Source of the DNA: an uncultured Actinomycetes bacterium
GTDB taxonomy: Bacteria; Actinomycetota; Thermoleophilia; Solirubrobacterales; Solirubrobacteraceae
Length of the DNA stretch: 64,000 nucleotides
NCBI GenBank assembly: GCA_937888775.1
Contig: CALAQT010000034.1
Span: 21,304-85,303, forward strand
Direction: 5' to 3'
Shown here one piece after another: positions 1 through 9,292 of the stretch; position 1 is the stretch's first letter; every line of letters starts with the position of its first letter. The position numbers and the translations under genes are program-made. Under the pieces are notes generated by a model. The model searched no databases, was not told where the DNA came from, and saw only the letters and a list, made by a program, of their open reading frames with translations.

Positions 1-2
1 TC

Positions 3-590
3 ATCGAGCACGTCACCCGCGAGGTCCGACGCCACAGCGAGGAACACGCGCACCTCGTCGGCGTGCCCGGCGTGCCGCTGCTGATAGCTCAGTGCATGCT
101 CGTCATCGACGAGGTGTGGCACAAGGTCGCAAGCCCCGAGGCCGGCGTGCACGTCGCCGGCCTCGCGAGACAGGCCCGGCACCTCGGGCTGCTGCTTTTG
201 ATCTTGAGCCAACAGCTATCTGATCTCGGGACCGAGCACGGACTGCCGCTGCTGCGTAACTGCGGGATGGCGGCTCTACTGAAGCAACTGAACGCAGACG
301 AGCTGGAGTTCGCGCAGCGCGCGCTGGGCCTGAGTGCCGAGAAGACCGCGATCGTCGCGAACCTGCAGACCGTCAAGGGCCGCTACGCCGAGCTCTTCTG
401 GCTCAATGGCCCCAGAGGGATGGGACGGGTCAGGTTGCCGCTCGCTGCAACGGAGTACTGGTGCTTTACCTCCGAGCCTCACACCGACGTGCCGATGCGC
501 AACGCGATGATCGCCAAGCACAACGGCGAGGTGTGGCCCGCGATCCGCGAGCTCGCGCGCAACGGCGTCCCCGTCGAGACCGGCGAGTAG
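3..590 (+). CDS. VirB4-like conjugative ATPase, C-terminal part (5' end outside window)
   Basis: Reading frame is open from the first base, so the gene begins upstream. The visible 195 codons carry a Walker-B-like motif LVIDEVW (Asp/Glu codons at 108-113), then a stretch rich in Arg/His leading to LILSQQLSDL, the order seen near the C-terminus of VirB4/TraC ATPases that energise type IV secretion pilus and channel assembly at the membrane. It is followed 7 bp later by the NlpC/P60 gene and further by a VirD4-type gene, which supports a conjugation role. The Walker A half is not visible, so assignment rests on the C-terminal pattern and context. Confidence 0.75.
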   Translation: MEHVTREVRRHSEEHAHLVGVPGVPLLIAQCMLVIDEVWHKVASPEAGVHVAGLARQARHLGLLLLILSQQLSDLGTEHGLPLLRNCGMAALLKQLNADELEFAQRALGLSAEKTAIVANLQTVKGRYAELFWLNGPRGMGRVRLPLAATEYWCFTSEPHTDVPMRNAMIAKHNGEVWPAIRELARNGVPVETGE

Positions 591-597
591 GGCCGGC

Positions 598-1821
598 ATG
601 GGCTCAGGATCGGAGAACACGAGCGGGGGGCTGCTTGTAGCTGGGCTGGCCGCGATCCTGGTGGCGATTCTCGCGGTACTGGGCTTGATCGTGGTGGTCG
701 TCGCGGTCATTTTTCCAGCGACGAGCGCGTCGTGTCAGACGCCAGGCGGCACCGGGGGAGTCGCGGTGAGCACGGTGAACGTGCCCCCCGGGTTGAGCGC
801 GATGGCACGCGAACTGTGGGATCAGCCGTTGCGGATGCAACCGGACCACTGGTATCCCGTGGGCGCGACCGAGTACTACGCCGGGGACGGCACCGGCAGC
901 GGTCACTTCGGGTCGATCCCCGACCCCGCGCAGGCGAACCTCACCGAGCACCCAGACACCTTCGCTGAGCTGTCGCTGCTCCCCACGAACCCAGCGAACG
1001 GTGGCACGTTCACCTTCAAGGACGCCAACGCGCTCGGAACGCTGCCGTATATGACAGGGCTACGGGTCGCCCGGGACGGCAGAAGCATCCTTGTCTATAA
1101 GAGGGATACCGGCTACGGGCAGGGCCCAAGTGAACATACCCTCGAAGGGTTCGAGTACCGCATCGACCTGTGGGGTCCCTCCGCGCAGGCGCTCGGCGTC
1201 TCAAAGGACCAGGTCGATATCCAGCTCGCACCGAAGACAGGCGCCGGGGAAGTCCTCGAAGCGACCCCCGGCGTAAGCGAAGCCGGTGGATCCCACGAAG
1301 GCTCAGGCGAAGGCGAATCGCAGTGCACGGGTGAACCCGCAGCGGACGGGCCGCTGCCGCTGACGGCAAGCGAATCGGCACAGATCCTGCCGGACGGTCT
1401 CGCCGCCGCACCGAAGAGCGCGCCGGCGGCGGTGCAGGCGATGGTCGCCGCCGGCAACCGCCTGTACGGGACCAGCTACTCCTATGGCGGCGCTCACGGC
1501 ACCCCGCTGAGCGAGCTGCAGCCGGCGTATGACTGCTCCTCGGCCGTGTCGTTCGTGCTGCACGCGGGCGGCGTGTTCGGCGAAGAGGCCGAGGACTCCA
1601 CCGAACTGGAGTCTTACGGCCAGCCAGGACCGGGGAAGTACGTGAGCGTCTATGCCAACTCCGGGCACGCGTTCATGTACGTCGCCGGTCTGAGATTCGA
1701 CACGTCCTTCGAAGGCACCGACACCGGCCCCAACGAGGGCAAGAGCGGGCCACGCTGGCGGGGTTTTGACCATGTCCCCAACTGGGCGCCGTGGGTGGTC
1801 CGCCACCCCTCGGGGCTCTGA
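598..1821 (+). CDS. membrane-anchored NlpC/P60-family cell-wall hydrolase
   Basis: 407 aa. Residues about 11-40 form one strong transmembrane segment; a long extracytoplasmic linker follows. The C-terminal third has the NlpC/P60 papain-like pattern: YDCSSAVSFVL with the likely nucleophile Cys313, and GHAFMYV with the likely His357. Such enzymes cut peptidoglycan stem peptides; in Gram-positive conjugation systems they open the wall for the transfer apparatus. It starts 7 bp after the VirB4-like gene and precedes a lipoprotein gene with a strong SD, so it belongs to the same operon. The substrate bond is not determinable from sequence. Confidence 0.8.
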   Translation: MGSGSENTSGGLLVAGLAAILVAILAVLGLIVVVVAVIFPATSASCQTPGGTGGVAVSTVNVPPGLSAMARELWDQPLRMQPDHWYPVGATEYYAGDGTGSGHFGSIPDPAQANLTEHPDTFAELSLLPTNPANGGTFTFKDANALGTLPYMTGLRVARDGRSILVYKRDTGYGQGPSEHTLEGFEYRIDLWGPSAQALGVSKDQVDIQLAPKTGAGEVLEATPGVSEAGGSHEGSGEGESQCTGEPAADGPLPLTASESAQILPDGLAAAPKSAPAAVQAMVAAGNRLYGTSYSYGGAHGTPLSELQPAYDCSSAVSFVLHAGGVFGEEAEDSTELESYGQPGPGKYVSVYANSGHAFMYVAGLRFDTSFEGTDTGPNEGKSGPRWRGFDHVPNWAPWVVRHPSGL

Positions 1822-1838
1822 ACGAAGGAGGCTCCAGG

Positions 1839-2411
1839 ATGACCGCGAGAGCTCGAGTTGTTCTTTCACTTGCTCTGCTAACCGGGATCGCACCGCTGCT
1901 TTGCGGGTGCGGACTAGCGGGCGCCATCAACCACAATGCTCGGCGCGCCGCCGGTCCCCCGCCCCAGGCCAACCCGGGCGAGCCCCAGGGAACGCTCCCC
2001 GCGGGGGCTGAAGCAGAACAGACGCCCAGGCGACCAGCGTCGACTCCCGAACAGGCAATCACCCAGTTCGCCGCGCTGTACATCAACTGGACCTACCACG
2101 CCCTCCCCGCGCACGAGAGGCAACTCGCCGCGATCGCGGTAGGCGACGCGCGCCTGGCCGAGCGCCAGGCGGCCACCACCGCCCAACGCGACACAACGCT
2201 CCAGCAGGGGCATATCTACAACCAGGGGAGCGTTATCGCGGTGAGCCGGGTGATCGGCGGAAGCCCTGGGCAGTACGCGGTCATCACCCGCGAGCAGACG
2301 GGCGGCGATGAGGAATACGCGGGGCTCCAAGCGGCGTTTCACATAACGCTCGCGACCGTTGCGGCGGTAAGAGGGGGCTGGGCGGTGGAACAGTGGCAGC
2401 CACAGTCGTAG
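1839..2411 (+). CDS. putative conjugation lipoprotein
   Basis: 190 aa from an ATG preceded by GAAGGAGG at 1823-1830, which makes this start better than the in-frame start 48 bp upstream. The N-terminus is a lipoprotein signal: basic MTARAR, hydrophobic core, then a lipobox-like LLCGC with the candidate lipidated Cys. The remainder is a Pro/Ala-rich linker and a small domain containing YINWTYHAL and a YAVITREQ segment. It lies between the wall hydrolase and the ParA-like gene, so it is probably an envelope component of the transfer machine. No specific family recognised. Confidence 0.7.
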   Translation: MTARARVVLSLALLTGIAPLLCGCGLAGAINHNARRAAGPPPQANPGEPQGTLPAGAEAEQTPRRPASTPEQAITQFAALYINWTYHALPAHERQLAAIAVGDARLAERQAATTAQRDTTLQQGHIYNQGSVIAVSRVIGGSPGQYAVITREQTGGDEEYAGLQAAFHITLATVAAVRGGWAVEQWQPQS

Positions 2412-2435
2412 TCAAAACGCCAGGTCGATCACGCG

Positions 2436-3230
2436 ATGCGTTCACTTCCTTCCAGAGAACGAACCCGGCGTGGTTTCACACGCAGCCGAGCTGTCAACAG
2501 TACAGGCGCGCTGTCAGCGAGCGGCCTGTCGTTCGACCAGACCCCCGGGCCGTTGTTGCAAGTGGTCGGGCTGGTCGGTGGCGCGGGCGCAAGCACCCTC
2601 GCGTATCTCACAGCCGCTACCGCCGCCGAACAGTCAGGGGCTCCCGTGCTCGTGTGTGACACCGGCGGCCCGACCGCCGGCCTGGCCGTCTACGCGGGGG
2701 TGCAGAGCGCCCGCACCCTCGCGGACACCGCCGAGCGCGTGAGTGCCGGGGAGCCAGTCAGCGGTGGGCTGTTCGCGCAGGCCGAGCCTGGCCTGCGGGT
2801 TATCGCCGGGGAGCCACAGTTCACTGTCGCTGGTGAGAAGGAGGGCGTGCAGCGGCTCCTGCGCGACGCTCGTCTCGTGCACGGCCTGACGGTCGTGGAC
2901 GGTGGGACCCTCGCCCGCTCCGCTGAGCAGGCCGCGCTCGCGCTCGCGACTCACGTCGCGTGGGTGCTGCCCGCCAGCGAGAGCGCGCTCGAGCGAGGAC
3001 GGCGGGTGCTGTCGCGGATGGCGCCGCTTGGGCGGCCAGAGCTGATCATCGCCCGCGCCGATGCGTGCAGGCCACCGATCGACGCCCTGGGAGACCTCGC
3101 GGATGAGCGGCGCGCCCCGCTGGTCCTGATGCCCCACCTCCCCGCTCTAGCCGAGCTCCGCATCGCGGACGCGTGCGAAGAAGCGGCGCTGACCCTGCAG
3201 GCGATCGCGGGACTCCTGCAACGACCATGA
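2436..3230 (+). CDS. MinD/ParA-like P-loop protein with degenerate Walker A
   Basis: 264 aa. From residue about 43 the fold looks like a MinD/ParA ATPase: strand-loop LVGGAGASTLA, then VLVCDTGGPTAGLAVY, then VVDGGTL and a late strand ELIIARAD. The canonical deviant Walker A (KGGxGKT/S) lacks both lysines here, so ATP hydrolysis may be lost. In actinobacterial conjugation loci such proteins occur beside TadA/VirB-type genes. The ATG at 2436 has no clear SD; a GTG further in is possible. The stop overlaps the next ATG (ATGA), implying coupled translation. Confidence 0.6.
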   Translation: MRSLPSRERTRRGFTRSRAVNSTGALSASGLSFDQTPGPLLQVVGLVGGAGASTLAYLTAATAAEQSGAPVLVCDTGGPTAGLAVYAGVQSARTLADTAERVSAGEPVSGGLFAQAEPGLRVIAGEPQFTVAGEKEGVQRLLRDARLVHGLTVVDGGTLARSAEQAALALATHVAWVLPASESALERGRRVLSRMAPLGRPELIIARADACRPPIDALGDLADERRAPLVLMPHLPALAELRIADACEEAALTLQAIAGLLQRP

Positions 3231-3769
3231 CCTCGCGGACGGACACCTACCTCTCCGGGCGACGGGTGCTCGCCGCGAGCGTCGCCGGCGCGGCGCTCGG
3301 CGGCCTGGCGACCCAGGTCGTCTTCCCGGCGGCTGCCCGCAGGCTCCTGGCGGTCAACTTCGCGCCGGTGCGCCACCAGGCAGCGGCGGCCGCCGGGATC
3401 TGGGTGCACAACGCGACGATCTTCCTCGGCTTCGCGGTGTTCCTGGGCTGCGCGCAGCTCCTGCAGGGCGGTGAGCAACTCGGGCGTTTCGAGCGGGCGA
3501 CCCTGCGAGCGTGCGATGGGGTCCTGTGCCTTTGGGCGACGGGGACCTGCACGCTCGCGGGAATGCTCATCGGCGCCTACGGAACGCGGCAGGTCAGGGC
3601 GTTCTGGCCGCAGGCGCCCGTCGAGGTCGCGGCCTGGGTACTGCTGATCGTCCTCTACGTCGACGTGCGCCGGCGGCGGGCCACGGTCGCGTTCACCGCC
3701 CGGCGCCTCGCGGCGATCCTTGCGCTCCTGGCGATCGGCGCGGTCCTCGAGCTGTGGGCGGGAGGCTGA
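3227..3769 (+). CDS. multi-pass membrane protein of the conjugation operon
   Basis: 180 aa starting at the ATG that overlaps the previous stop. Four hydrophobic segments are visible at roughly residues 12-35, 58-80, 92-115 and 125-145, with a fifth near the C-terminus, and short basic loops (VRRRRATVAF). It is likely a small integral membrane subunit of the transfer channel; no family recognised. The following GTG start at 3772 sits just after a GGAGG at 3761-3765 inside the end of this gene. Confidence 0.7.
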   Translation: MTSRTDTYLSGRRVLAASVAGAALGGLATQVVFPAAARRLLAVNFAPVRHQAAAAAGIWVHNATIFLGFAVFLGCAQLLQGGEQLGRFERATLRACDGVLCLWATGTCTLAGMLIGAYGTRQVRAFWPQAPVEVAAWVLLIVLYVDVRRRRATVAFTARRLAAILALLAIGAVLELWAGG

Positions 3770-3771
3770 GC

Positions 3772-5061
3772 GTGCGCGTGCGCCCGAGCCACATCCTGCT
3801 GCTGCTGATCGGGCTGCTCGTGTCCGCCGTGATGCTCGCCGTGCTGATCCCGAAGCTCGGCCATCTCAGCATCGCCAAGCCCACCCCGACGAGCCCGACG
3901 ACGGGGACCGCGACCAGACTGCGGGGCGTCACGCACGTGCGCTCGGCACATCACGGGTGGCTCACCTTCGCCCACGTCCTGTTGATCATCGCCGTCAGCT
4001 TCATCCTCAGCGTGATCTCGCTCGCGGGATGGCTGATCTATATCGCCCGCAGGCGCCTTGAGAACCGGCTGACCCGTGAGTACGGACTGTATGAGATCAA
4101 GCTCTCGATGCACGACCAGACCCGCGAGCGGGATCTCGTCGCGATGGTCGAGGCCGCGCTGAACGCCGTCCGGGCCTTTCCGGAGGACCGCGGCAGGGAC
4201 GGCCAGCCGTTTCTGGCGTTTGAGGCGCACTTCGGCCCTGGACCGAAGGGGGAGATGGAGTGGGTGCTGTGCGTGCGCTGCGAGCGCACGCTCGTGGGGA
4301 CGCTCGACGGGATCATCAGCTCGGCCTACCCCGACGTCCGCGTCGGCTACGAGTTCATCGGCCCTCCGGAGGAGATCGGCGGGGTGCTGGGTGTCCCTGG
4401 GCACGTCCTGCGTTTCCGTAAGGACCGCGCGTTCGTTTACCCGATCGTCGGGGAAGTCGAGACGGACTCCTCAAGCGCGCTGGAAGCGATCGCGCAAACA
4501 CAGGCCGCTGTCGGTGTGCCGAGCACAGTGCGCTTCCAGCTGACCCCGTGTGTGCTTGCGATCGAACGGTATGCCCGCGAGCGGCTGCGCCTGCACGAGG
4601 AGCGTCTGGTCGCCCGCGACGCCGGGATGCTCAGCACCTTCAACCGGACTGAGATGTCCGCCGCGACCGCGGTGCAGGACCACGCTTGGTGCTGGCTCGA
4701 GGTGCAGGTCGCGGCCGACAGCCGCCAGAACGCCAACCGCATCGCGGCCGCCGTCCAGGCCCGCAGAGGAGAGAACCGGCTGCACCGCCGGTGGATGATC
4801 CTCCGCGAGGACCTCTACCGCCGACGGTTCCCCTCGGCCTATCCGCCCGTGCTTCCAGGGATCACGCTGCGCTCGCTGGCTTCCTCCAGCGAGGTCGCGC
4901 AGCTGATCGCACTCCCGGGGGCCCGCATGAAGAACGTCCCGCTGCGGCGCCTGGCGCTGCCGCGTATACCGGCCCCGCCGGAGATCGGGATGGCCGGCGA
5001 GGACCCCCAGCCAGATCTCCCACCCGCGGCCACCCCAACAGAGCAAGGAGCGCCCTCGTGA
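3772..5061 (+). CDS. membrane-anchored conjugation protein upstream of VirD4
   Basis: 429 aa from GTG 3772, chosen because GGAGG lies 7 bp before it and because the frame further upstream overlaps the preceding gene. Two transmembrane segments (about residues 8-28 and 62-88) are followed by a ~330-residue cytoplasmic domain with mixed alpha/beta character (LTREYGLYEIKLSM, FEAHFGPGPKGEMEWVL). It ends in a GTGA overlap with the VirD4-type gene. Proteins of this layout commonly precede VirD4 genes in actinobacterial conjugative elements and may dock the coupling protein at the membrane; that role is inferred. Confidence 0.65.
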   Translation: MRVRPSHILLLLIGLLVSAVMLAVLIPKLGHLSIAKPTPTSPTTGTATRLRGVTHVRSAHHGWLTFAHVLLIIAVSFILSVISLAGWLIYIARRRLENRLTREYGLYEIKLSMHDQTRERDLVAMVEAALNAVRAFPEDRGRDGQPFLAFEAHFGPGPKGEMEWVLCVRCERTLVGTLDGIISSAYPDVRVGYEFIGPPEEIGGVLGVPGHVLRFRKDRAFVYPIVGEVETDSSSALEAIAQTQAAVGVPSTVRFQLTPCVLAIERYARERLRLHEERLVARDAGMLSTFNRTEMSAATAVQDHAWCWLEVQVAADSRQNANRIAAAVQARRGENRLHRRWMILREDLYRRRFPSAYPPVLPGITLRSLASSSEVAQLIALPGARMKNVPLRRLALPRIPAPPEIGMAGEDPQPDLPPAATPTEQGAPS

Positions 5062-7967
5062 GTGCGTTGCGCCAGCTGCCCTACGAGATGCTGCCGCTGC
5101 TGCGCTCCTCAAACGGCCCGGTGTTTCTGCACCCCGACGACCGCAAGTACGGGGTGCTCGCCGTCGGCGGGCAGGGGTCGGGGAAGACCTCCGCGCTGCT
5201 GCGCCTGTACCTATCCGACATACGCGACCCCAACGCGTGTGTGATCGTGATGGACCCCAAGAGCGAACTCGCGCGGACCTGCCTGGAGCTCACACCGCCC
5301 GACTGCCCGAAGCGGGTGTGGTTTCTGGACCTGGGGCGCCCCCGCTTCGGGATGAGCCCGCTACGTCTCGCCGCTGGGAAGGGTCTCGCGGAGCAGGCCT
5401 CGGCGATCGCGGACAACATCGTGCAGGCGATCAGCGACACAGCCGAAGGCCAGGTGTTCCAGAGCTCGCGGCGCTACCTCTACCACGCCGTCATCGGAGC
5501 GCTGGCGCTCGCCCAAAAGCACGGTGGCCTGGCGATGTTCGAGGACGTTTTCGCACTGTTGCTCCCGGCGCGGGATGACCTGCGCGAGCAGGCGGTCAAC
5601 GCGTGTCAGGAGTACGCCGATCTCGATCACACCACCGAGTTCTTCGCCCGTGTGCTCCCGGAGGAGCTCGACAACAACCGCTCCAACACCTACCAGCGCC
5701 TTGACCCGCCCCGCAACAAGATCGAGACGATCCTCGGCTCCCCGGCGCTGCGCAGGTTTTTCAGCAACCCGATCGATGTGCGTCTCGCGGACATCGTTCA
5801 CGCGCGCGACATTTTGCTGATCGACGCGAACATGGCGGGGCTGGGCGAGGAGGCCGCGTTGGTGGCGATGCAGTTCTTCTCACAACAGCTCCACGCCTTC
5901 ATGCAGGGTCAGATGCACCTGCCGTGGGAGCAGCGCGCACGCGTGTGTGCGATCTTCGAGGAGGCGGGTAAGCTCGCCAAGCGCAACCTCGTAAACCAGG
6001 CCGCGACGCATCGCGAGGCGCGCCTTGAGCTCTCGATCGGCCTGCAGTATCTGAGCCAGCTCGGCGCGGGCGCGGACTCCGCGTCGATCACCGACGAGAT
6101 CCGCAAGGGAGTGACGAACCTCTTCCAGTCACGGTTCCTATTTCGGCTGGGTGAGCCCGAGGACGCCGAGGCCGCCACACGGATCGCGATGTCGGTCTAC
6201 CAGACGATGATCCGCGCCGACCAGGACTCCCGGGAGCTGCTGCGCATCACCCCCGAGCAAGCCCTCTACCTACCGGTCTGGCATTGCGTCGCATCATGGA
6301 TCGCGGGCGGCGCGCGCGCCCCCAGCTTCATCGGACAGACCTACCCGTTCCCCCGCGTCAACGGGGGACCCTGGGCCGAGCACCACATGCGGCTGCTCGA
6401 GGAAGAAGTAGGGCCCTACCCCGAGACGCTGCCAAAGACCTACAAGCGCACGGGCAGCTCCGCCAGCACCAACGACGCCAACTCCACGCCGACCGCGCCA
6501 ACCGCGCCAACCGCAAAAACCGACGAGACGCCCCCGGTCACGCACCCGGCGAAGGGCGAGCAATCGCCGCCCGTGCCCGCACAGGATCCCGCCGCGCCCG
6601 CGCCAGACCCGCCCCGCGCGAAGGCCGCCAAGCCGCCAGCCGGGAAAGCGAGCACGCCCGCTCCCGGTGGCGCTCCGGAGCGCCCCGACACGGCTGCCTC
6701 AAGCGAACGACCGGGCGTAGAACGAGAGCACGTCCAGCCGCTGATCCGTGAGGCCGGGGATCTCCCTGAGGTCAAGCGCAGCCCAGTACGCCGCGTGCTC
6801 GGAGCCAGCGCCGCGCCGGACGGGCCGCAGCGACTCTTCAGCGAGGACGGCGGCCCGGCGAGCATCCGCGAACTCGCCGCCTACGTCGACCCGCTGCTCG
6901 GCATCCGCGCCGTGGAGGAGCAGCCCCCCTCCACGCGGTTGCCGCGTCTTTACTCCGAGGACTACGCGATCCTCGCGCTGCTCGACCGTGTCGGGCTGGC
7001 GCTCCCCGGGATGCTGCGGCGCGCGGTGATGCCGAAGGTCGCTGAGCGAACGATGCGCGGCCGGCTGCACGACAAGCTGCACCGCCACGGCCTGATCGCC
7101 CGCTGGCCGATCGTGCTACGCGACACGCCCCGTGGATCCCTGCCGTACCTGTACTCGCTGACCAAGTTCGGGATGCAGGTCGCCCAGTCACGCCAGCCAC
7201 CGGCGGTCCCTCCGTCCCGCGAGTTCCGCCAGCTCGAGGTCGAGAAAGCAGGCCCGCTCAGGCACAACCTGCACCTGCTCTCCTGGGTGATCGCCCTGCA
7301 CGAGCAGCTCGGCGACTACGCGACCGACAAGTGGCGCACCCCGCGCTGGCCCGCCGGCACATGCACGGTCCCGCAGGCAGGTAACGGGCGCAACCGCCAC
7401 CAGATCACGCTCAAGGACATCGTGCGCCCCAAGCACATCGGGATCTTCGACGTGCAAACCAGTGACTTCGGCCGCATCGAGCCAGACGCGATCTGCGAGA
7501 TCCACATACCCGAGGAACGGCTCACGATCGACCTGTTCATCGAGCTGGACCTCACCGACCGCGCCTCATACAACATCGAGAAGTTCCGCCGCTACGACGC
7601 CTTCCTCTGCGCATGGTGGACCGAGCACCGCCGCTACCGCCAACTCCGAACCCGCCCCGGGATCGTGTTCGTCTGCACCACCCCCGAGATGGCGATCGCC
7701 TACGCACGCGCAGCAGACCAGACGATGAAGGCAAGCATCGGCGTCACCGGCAGCCCAGCACAGGACCGCTACTACCCCGGACGCGACCACATCTTCTTCG
7801 CCACCGAGAGCGACCTGCACAACGGCGACCTCGCGGCGCTCGCGCTGCCACCACTGCCGCCCCAGCTGCGCGACGCGTTGGAGGGCACGAGCAATCTGCC
7901 GCTCAGCCGCGTACGGCTGTTCCCAGAGAAGCTACTCAGCGCGGCACGCCGGCGCGGCACGCCATGA
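5058..7967 (+). CDS. VirD4-type coupling ATPase fused to a replication-relaxation-like domain
   Basis: 969 aa, GTG start overlapping the previous stop with AAGGAG at 5045-5050. The N-terminal half is a VirD4/TraG ATPase: Walker A GGQGSGKTS (Lys43), Walker B ILLIDANMAG (Asp256), and FEEAGKLAKR near residue 300 followed by a SQLGA sensor region. A Pro/Ala/Lys-rich linker (about residues 470-560) leads to a C-terminal part (about 630-900) resembling the replication-relaxation family: YLYSLTKFGMQVA, RHNLHLLSWVIAL, PDAICEI, FIELDLTDRASYNIEKFRRY and FVCTTPEMAIAYA. The ATPase would bring DNA to the transfer channel; the second domain may bind or process the DNA. No N-terminal TM is seen, so anchoring may come from the preceding membrane protein. 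Confidence 0.8.
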   Translation: MSALRQLPYEMLPLLRSSNGPVFLHPDDRKYGVLAVGGQGSGKTSALLRLYLSDIRDPNACVIVMDPKSELARTCLELTPPDCPKRVWFLDLGRPRFGMSPLRLAAGKGLAEQASAIADNIVQAISDTAEGQVFQSSRRYLYHAVIGALALAQKHGGLAMFEDVFALLLPARDDLREQAVNACQEYADLDHTTEFFARVLPEELDNNRSNTYQRLDPPRNKIETILGSPALRRFFSNPIDVRLADIVHARDILLIDANMAGLGEEAALVAMQFFSQQLHAFMQGQMHLPWEQRARVCAIFEEAGKLAKRNLVNQAATHREARLELSIGLQYLSQLGAGADSASITDEIRKGVTNLFQSRFLFRLGEPEDAEAATRIAMSVYQTMIRADQDSRELLRITPEQALYLPVWHCVASWIAGGARAPSFIGQTYPFPRVNGGPWAEHHMRLLEEEVGPYPETLPKTYKRTGSSASTNDANSTPTAPTAPTAKTDETPPVTHPAKGEQSPPVPAQDPAAPAPDPPRAKAAKPPAGKASTPAPGGAPERPDTAASSERPGVEREHVQPLIREAGDLPEVKRSPVRRVLGASAAPDGPQRLFSEDGGPASIRELAAYVDPLLGIRAVEEQPPSTRLPRLYSEDYAILALLDRVGLALPGMLRRAVMPKVAERTMRGRLHDKLHRHGLIARWPIVLRDTPRGSLPYLYSLTKFGMQVAQSRQPPAVPPSREFRQLEVEKAGPLRHNLHLLSWVIALHEQLGDYATDKWRTPRWPAGTCTVPQAGNGRNRHQITLKDIVRPKHIGIFDVQTSDFGRIEPDAICEIHIPEERLTIDLFIELDLTDRASYNIEKFRRYDAFLCAWWTEHRRYRQLRTRPGIVFVCTTPEMAIAYARAADQTMKASIGVTGSPAQDRYYPGRDHIFFATESDLHNGDLAALALPPLPPQLRDALEGTSNLPLSRVRLFPEKLLSAARRRGTP

Positions 7968-8001
7968 GTCTGATCCGCCGGGGACGTGCAAGGATCCATA
8001 T

Positions 8002-8730
8002 GTGCATCAGCTTGCGGGTCTGCACCCTCGCCGCACGCGAGCCGTTGGGCTGGTCCTCGGCGTCGCGGCTCTGGTGGCGCTCGGACTGCCGCTCCTTGCT
8101 GCTGGAGCTGTGCACGCGCCTCGCCACGTCGATGCCCATCAACGAGTGCCGGCACACAAGGCTGGTCTGTGCCGTGTCCCGCGGCTGACGGGTCTCGTGC
8201 TGTCGCTGGCTCGCGAACGATCCGCGAAGGCGGGCTGCAGAATTCGGCTCGCGGGCGCGCACGTCCAGGTCCCCAGCCTTCAGACCATCCGTAGGCAGGC
8301 CCCTCGCGTGGGCCGGCGCGGGCGGGTCGTCACAGTGTGGGTCAATCCCGTGTGCAGTGGTTCGGCGGCAGCCGGACCGGGGATCAGCGAGCCGTTGATC
8401 ACCGCGGGCCCCACGGAGCTGATCAGCGGCCTGTACATCGTCGGTGGACCGCTCAGGCTGTGGTCGGAACCGCGCTGCACGCCCCGCCCGGGGGAATCCG
8501 GAGCCGGAACCGTCACGGTCCGAGACCCGGCCAACGGGTCGATCGTGGCCTCTCAAACCGTCACACGCGGGCATCTTGCAACGATCCCTCTGGCCCCCGG
8601 CACCTACACGATCCAAGGCACGTTTGGCAACGCGACTATCAACGGCCAGCCGGGAGAACCGTTCCCCACCACCGTTGAAATCCAGGCCGGAAAGACGGTC
8701 CGCCAGGACGTATTTCTGAACGTGCCCTAG
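8002..8730 (+). CDS. secreted protein with PASTA-like segment
   Basis: 242 aa from GTG 8002, with AAGGA at 7990-7994. A signal/anchor segment spans about residues 14-36 (VGLVLGVAALVALGLPLL). A PASTA-like stretch follows (VPRLTGL, then KAGCRIRLAG, then VGRRGRVVTVWV), a fold that binds peptidoglycan or muropeptides in other proteins. The C-terminal 100 residues look like a beta-sandwich with PGTYTIQG, typical of surface carrier domains. It closes the conjugation operon and could help envelope contact; the role is inferred. Confidence 0.6.
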   Translation: MHQLAGLHPRRTRAVGLVLGVAALVALGLPLLAAGAVHAPRHVDAHQRVPAHKAGLCRVPRLTGLVLSLARERSAKAGCRIRLAGAHVQVPSLQTIRRQAPRVGRRGRVVTVWVNPVCSGSAAAGPGISEPLITAGPTELISGLYIVGGPLRLWSEPRCTPRPGESGAGTVTVRDPANGSIVASQTVTRGHLATIPLAPGTYTIQGTFGNATINGQPGEPFPTTVEIQAGKTVRQDVFLNVP

Positions 8731-9292
8731 GCAGGTGGCTGGGCCATTCTCAAGAGGACGCTCGCCGTCGTGGCGCGGTCGACAGCGATGCGCCTCTCCG
8801 TGCGCTGGCCTCTCACACCCGATAGCCCGAGTGGCTCGTGCGCCGACCGAGCCTAGGCGCGGTGCGCCGCCGGAAGCAACGCACCCACACCGGAGAACGA
8901 AGAGATCGGAGCCGGGGGGATGCGACCGCTTCTACTTCGCCTGGCGCAAGCAGGCGCTGCGCCGATCCGGTACGTGAGCTTGGACGTCGTCCCGAGCATG
9001 CGTCTCGTCTCGGTCGGACGACATGCCTGCTTTTGGCGAATCTCGCGACTGCGTGTGCGGACGCGGTCGCGTCCTGCTCTTGTGATTCCGCGGGTATCGG
9101 GACGCTCGACTCCCCGGGTGCCCCACGACGATCACAAACGCATAGCACCGGTCCGCCGGTTGGCATGCTGGCGCCTCTCTCGTTGCCAATAGCCGTTGCC
9201 AGCTCGACGGCGGAACCAAAAGGAAAGCAGTCGTGCGTCGGACCGATCGCGTCCGCTCGCCTGAGGTCTGGGTCAGCAATTGAGGACGGTGC
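8731..9292 (+). other. intergenic stretch with no convincing gene
   Basis: Several overlapping open frames exist on both strands, but none has an SD, a start in context or a protein pattern that looks real; composition is ordinary high GC. I see no tRNA-like fold, IS end or repeat. It separates the rightward conjugation operon from the leftward AbiE genes and could hold their terminators, but no clear hairpin with a U-run was found. Confidence 0.5.
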
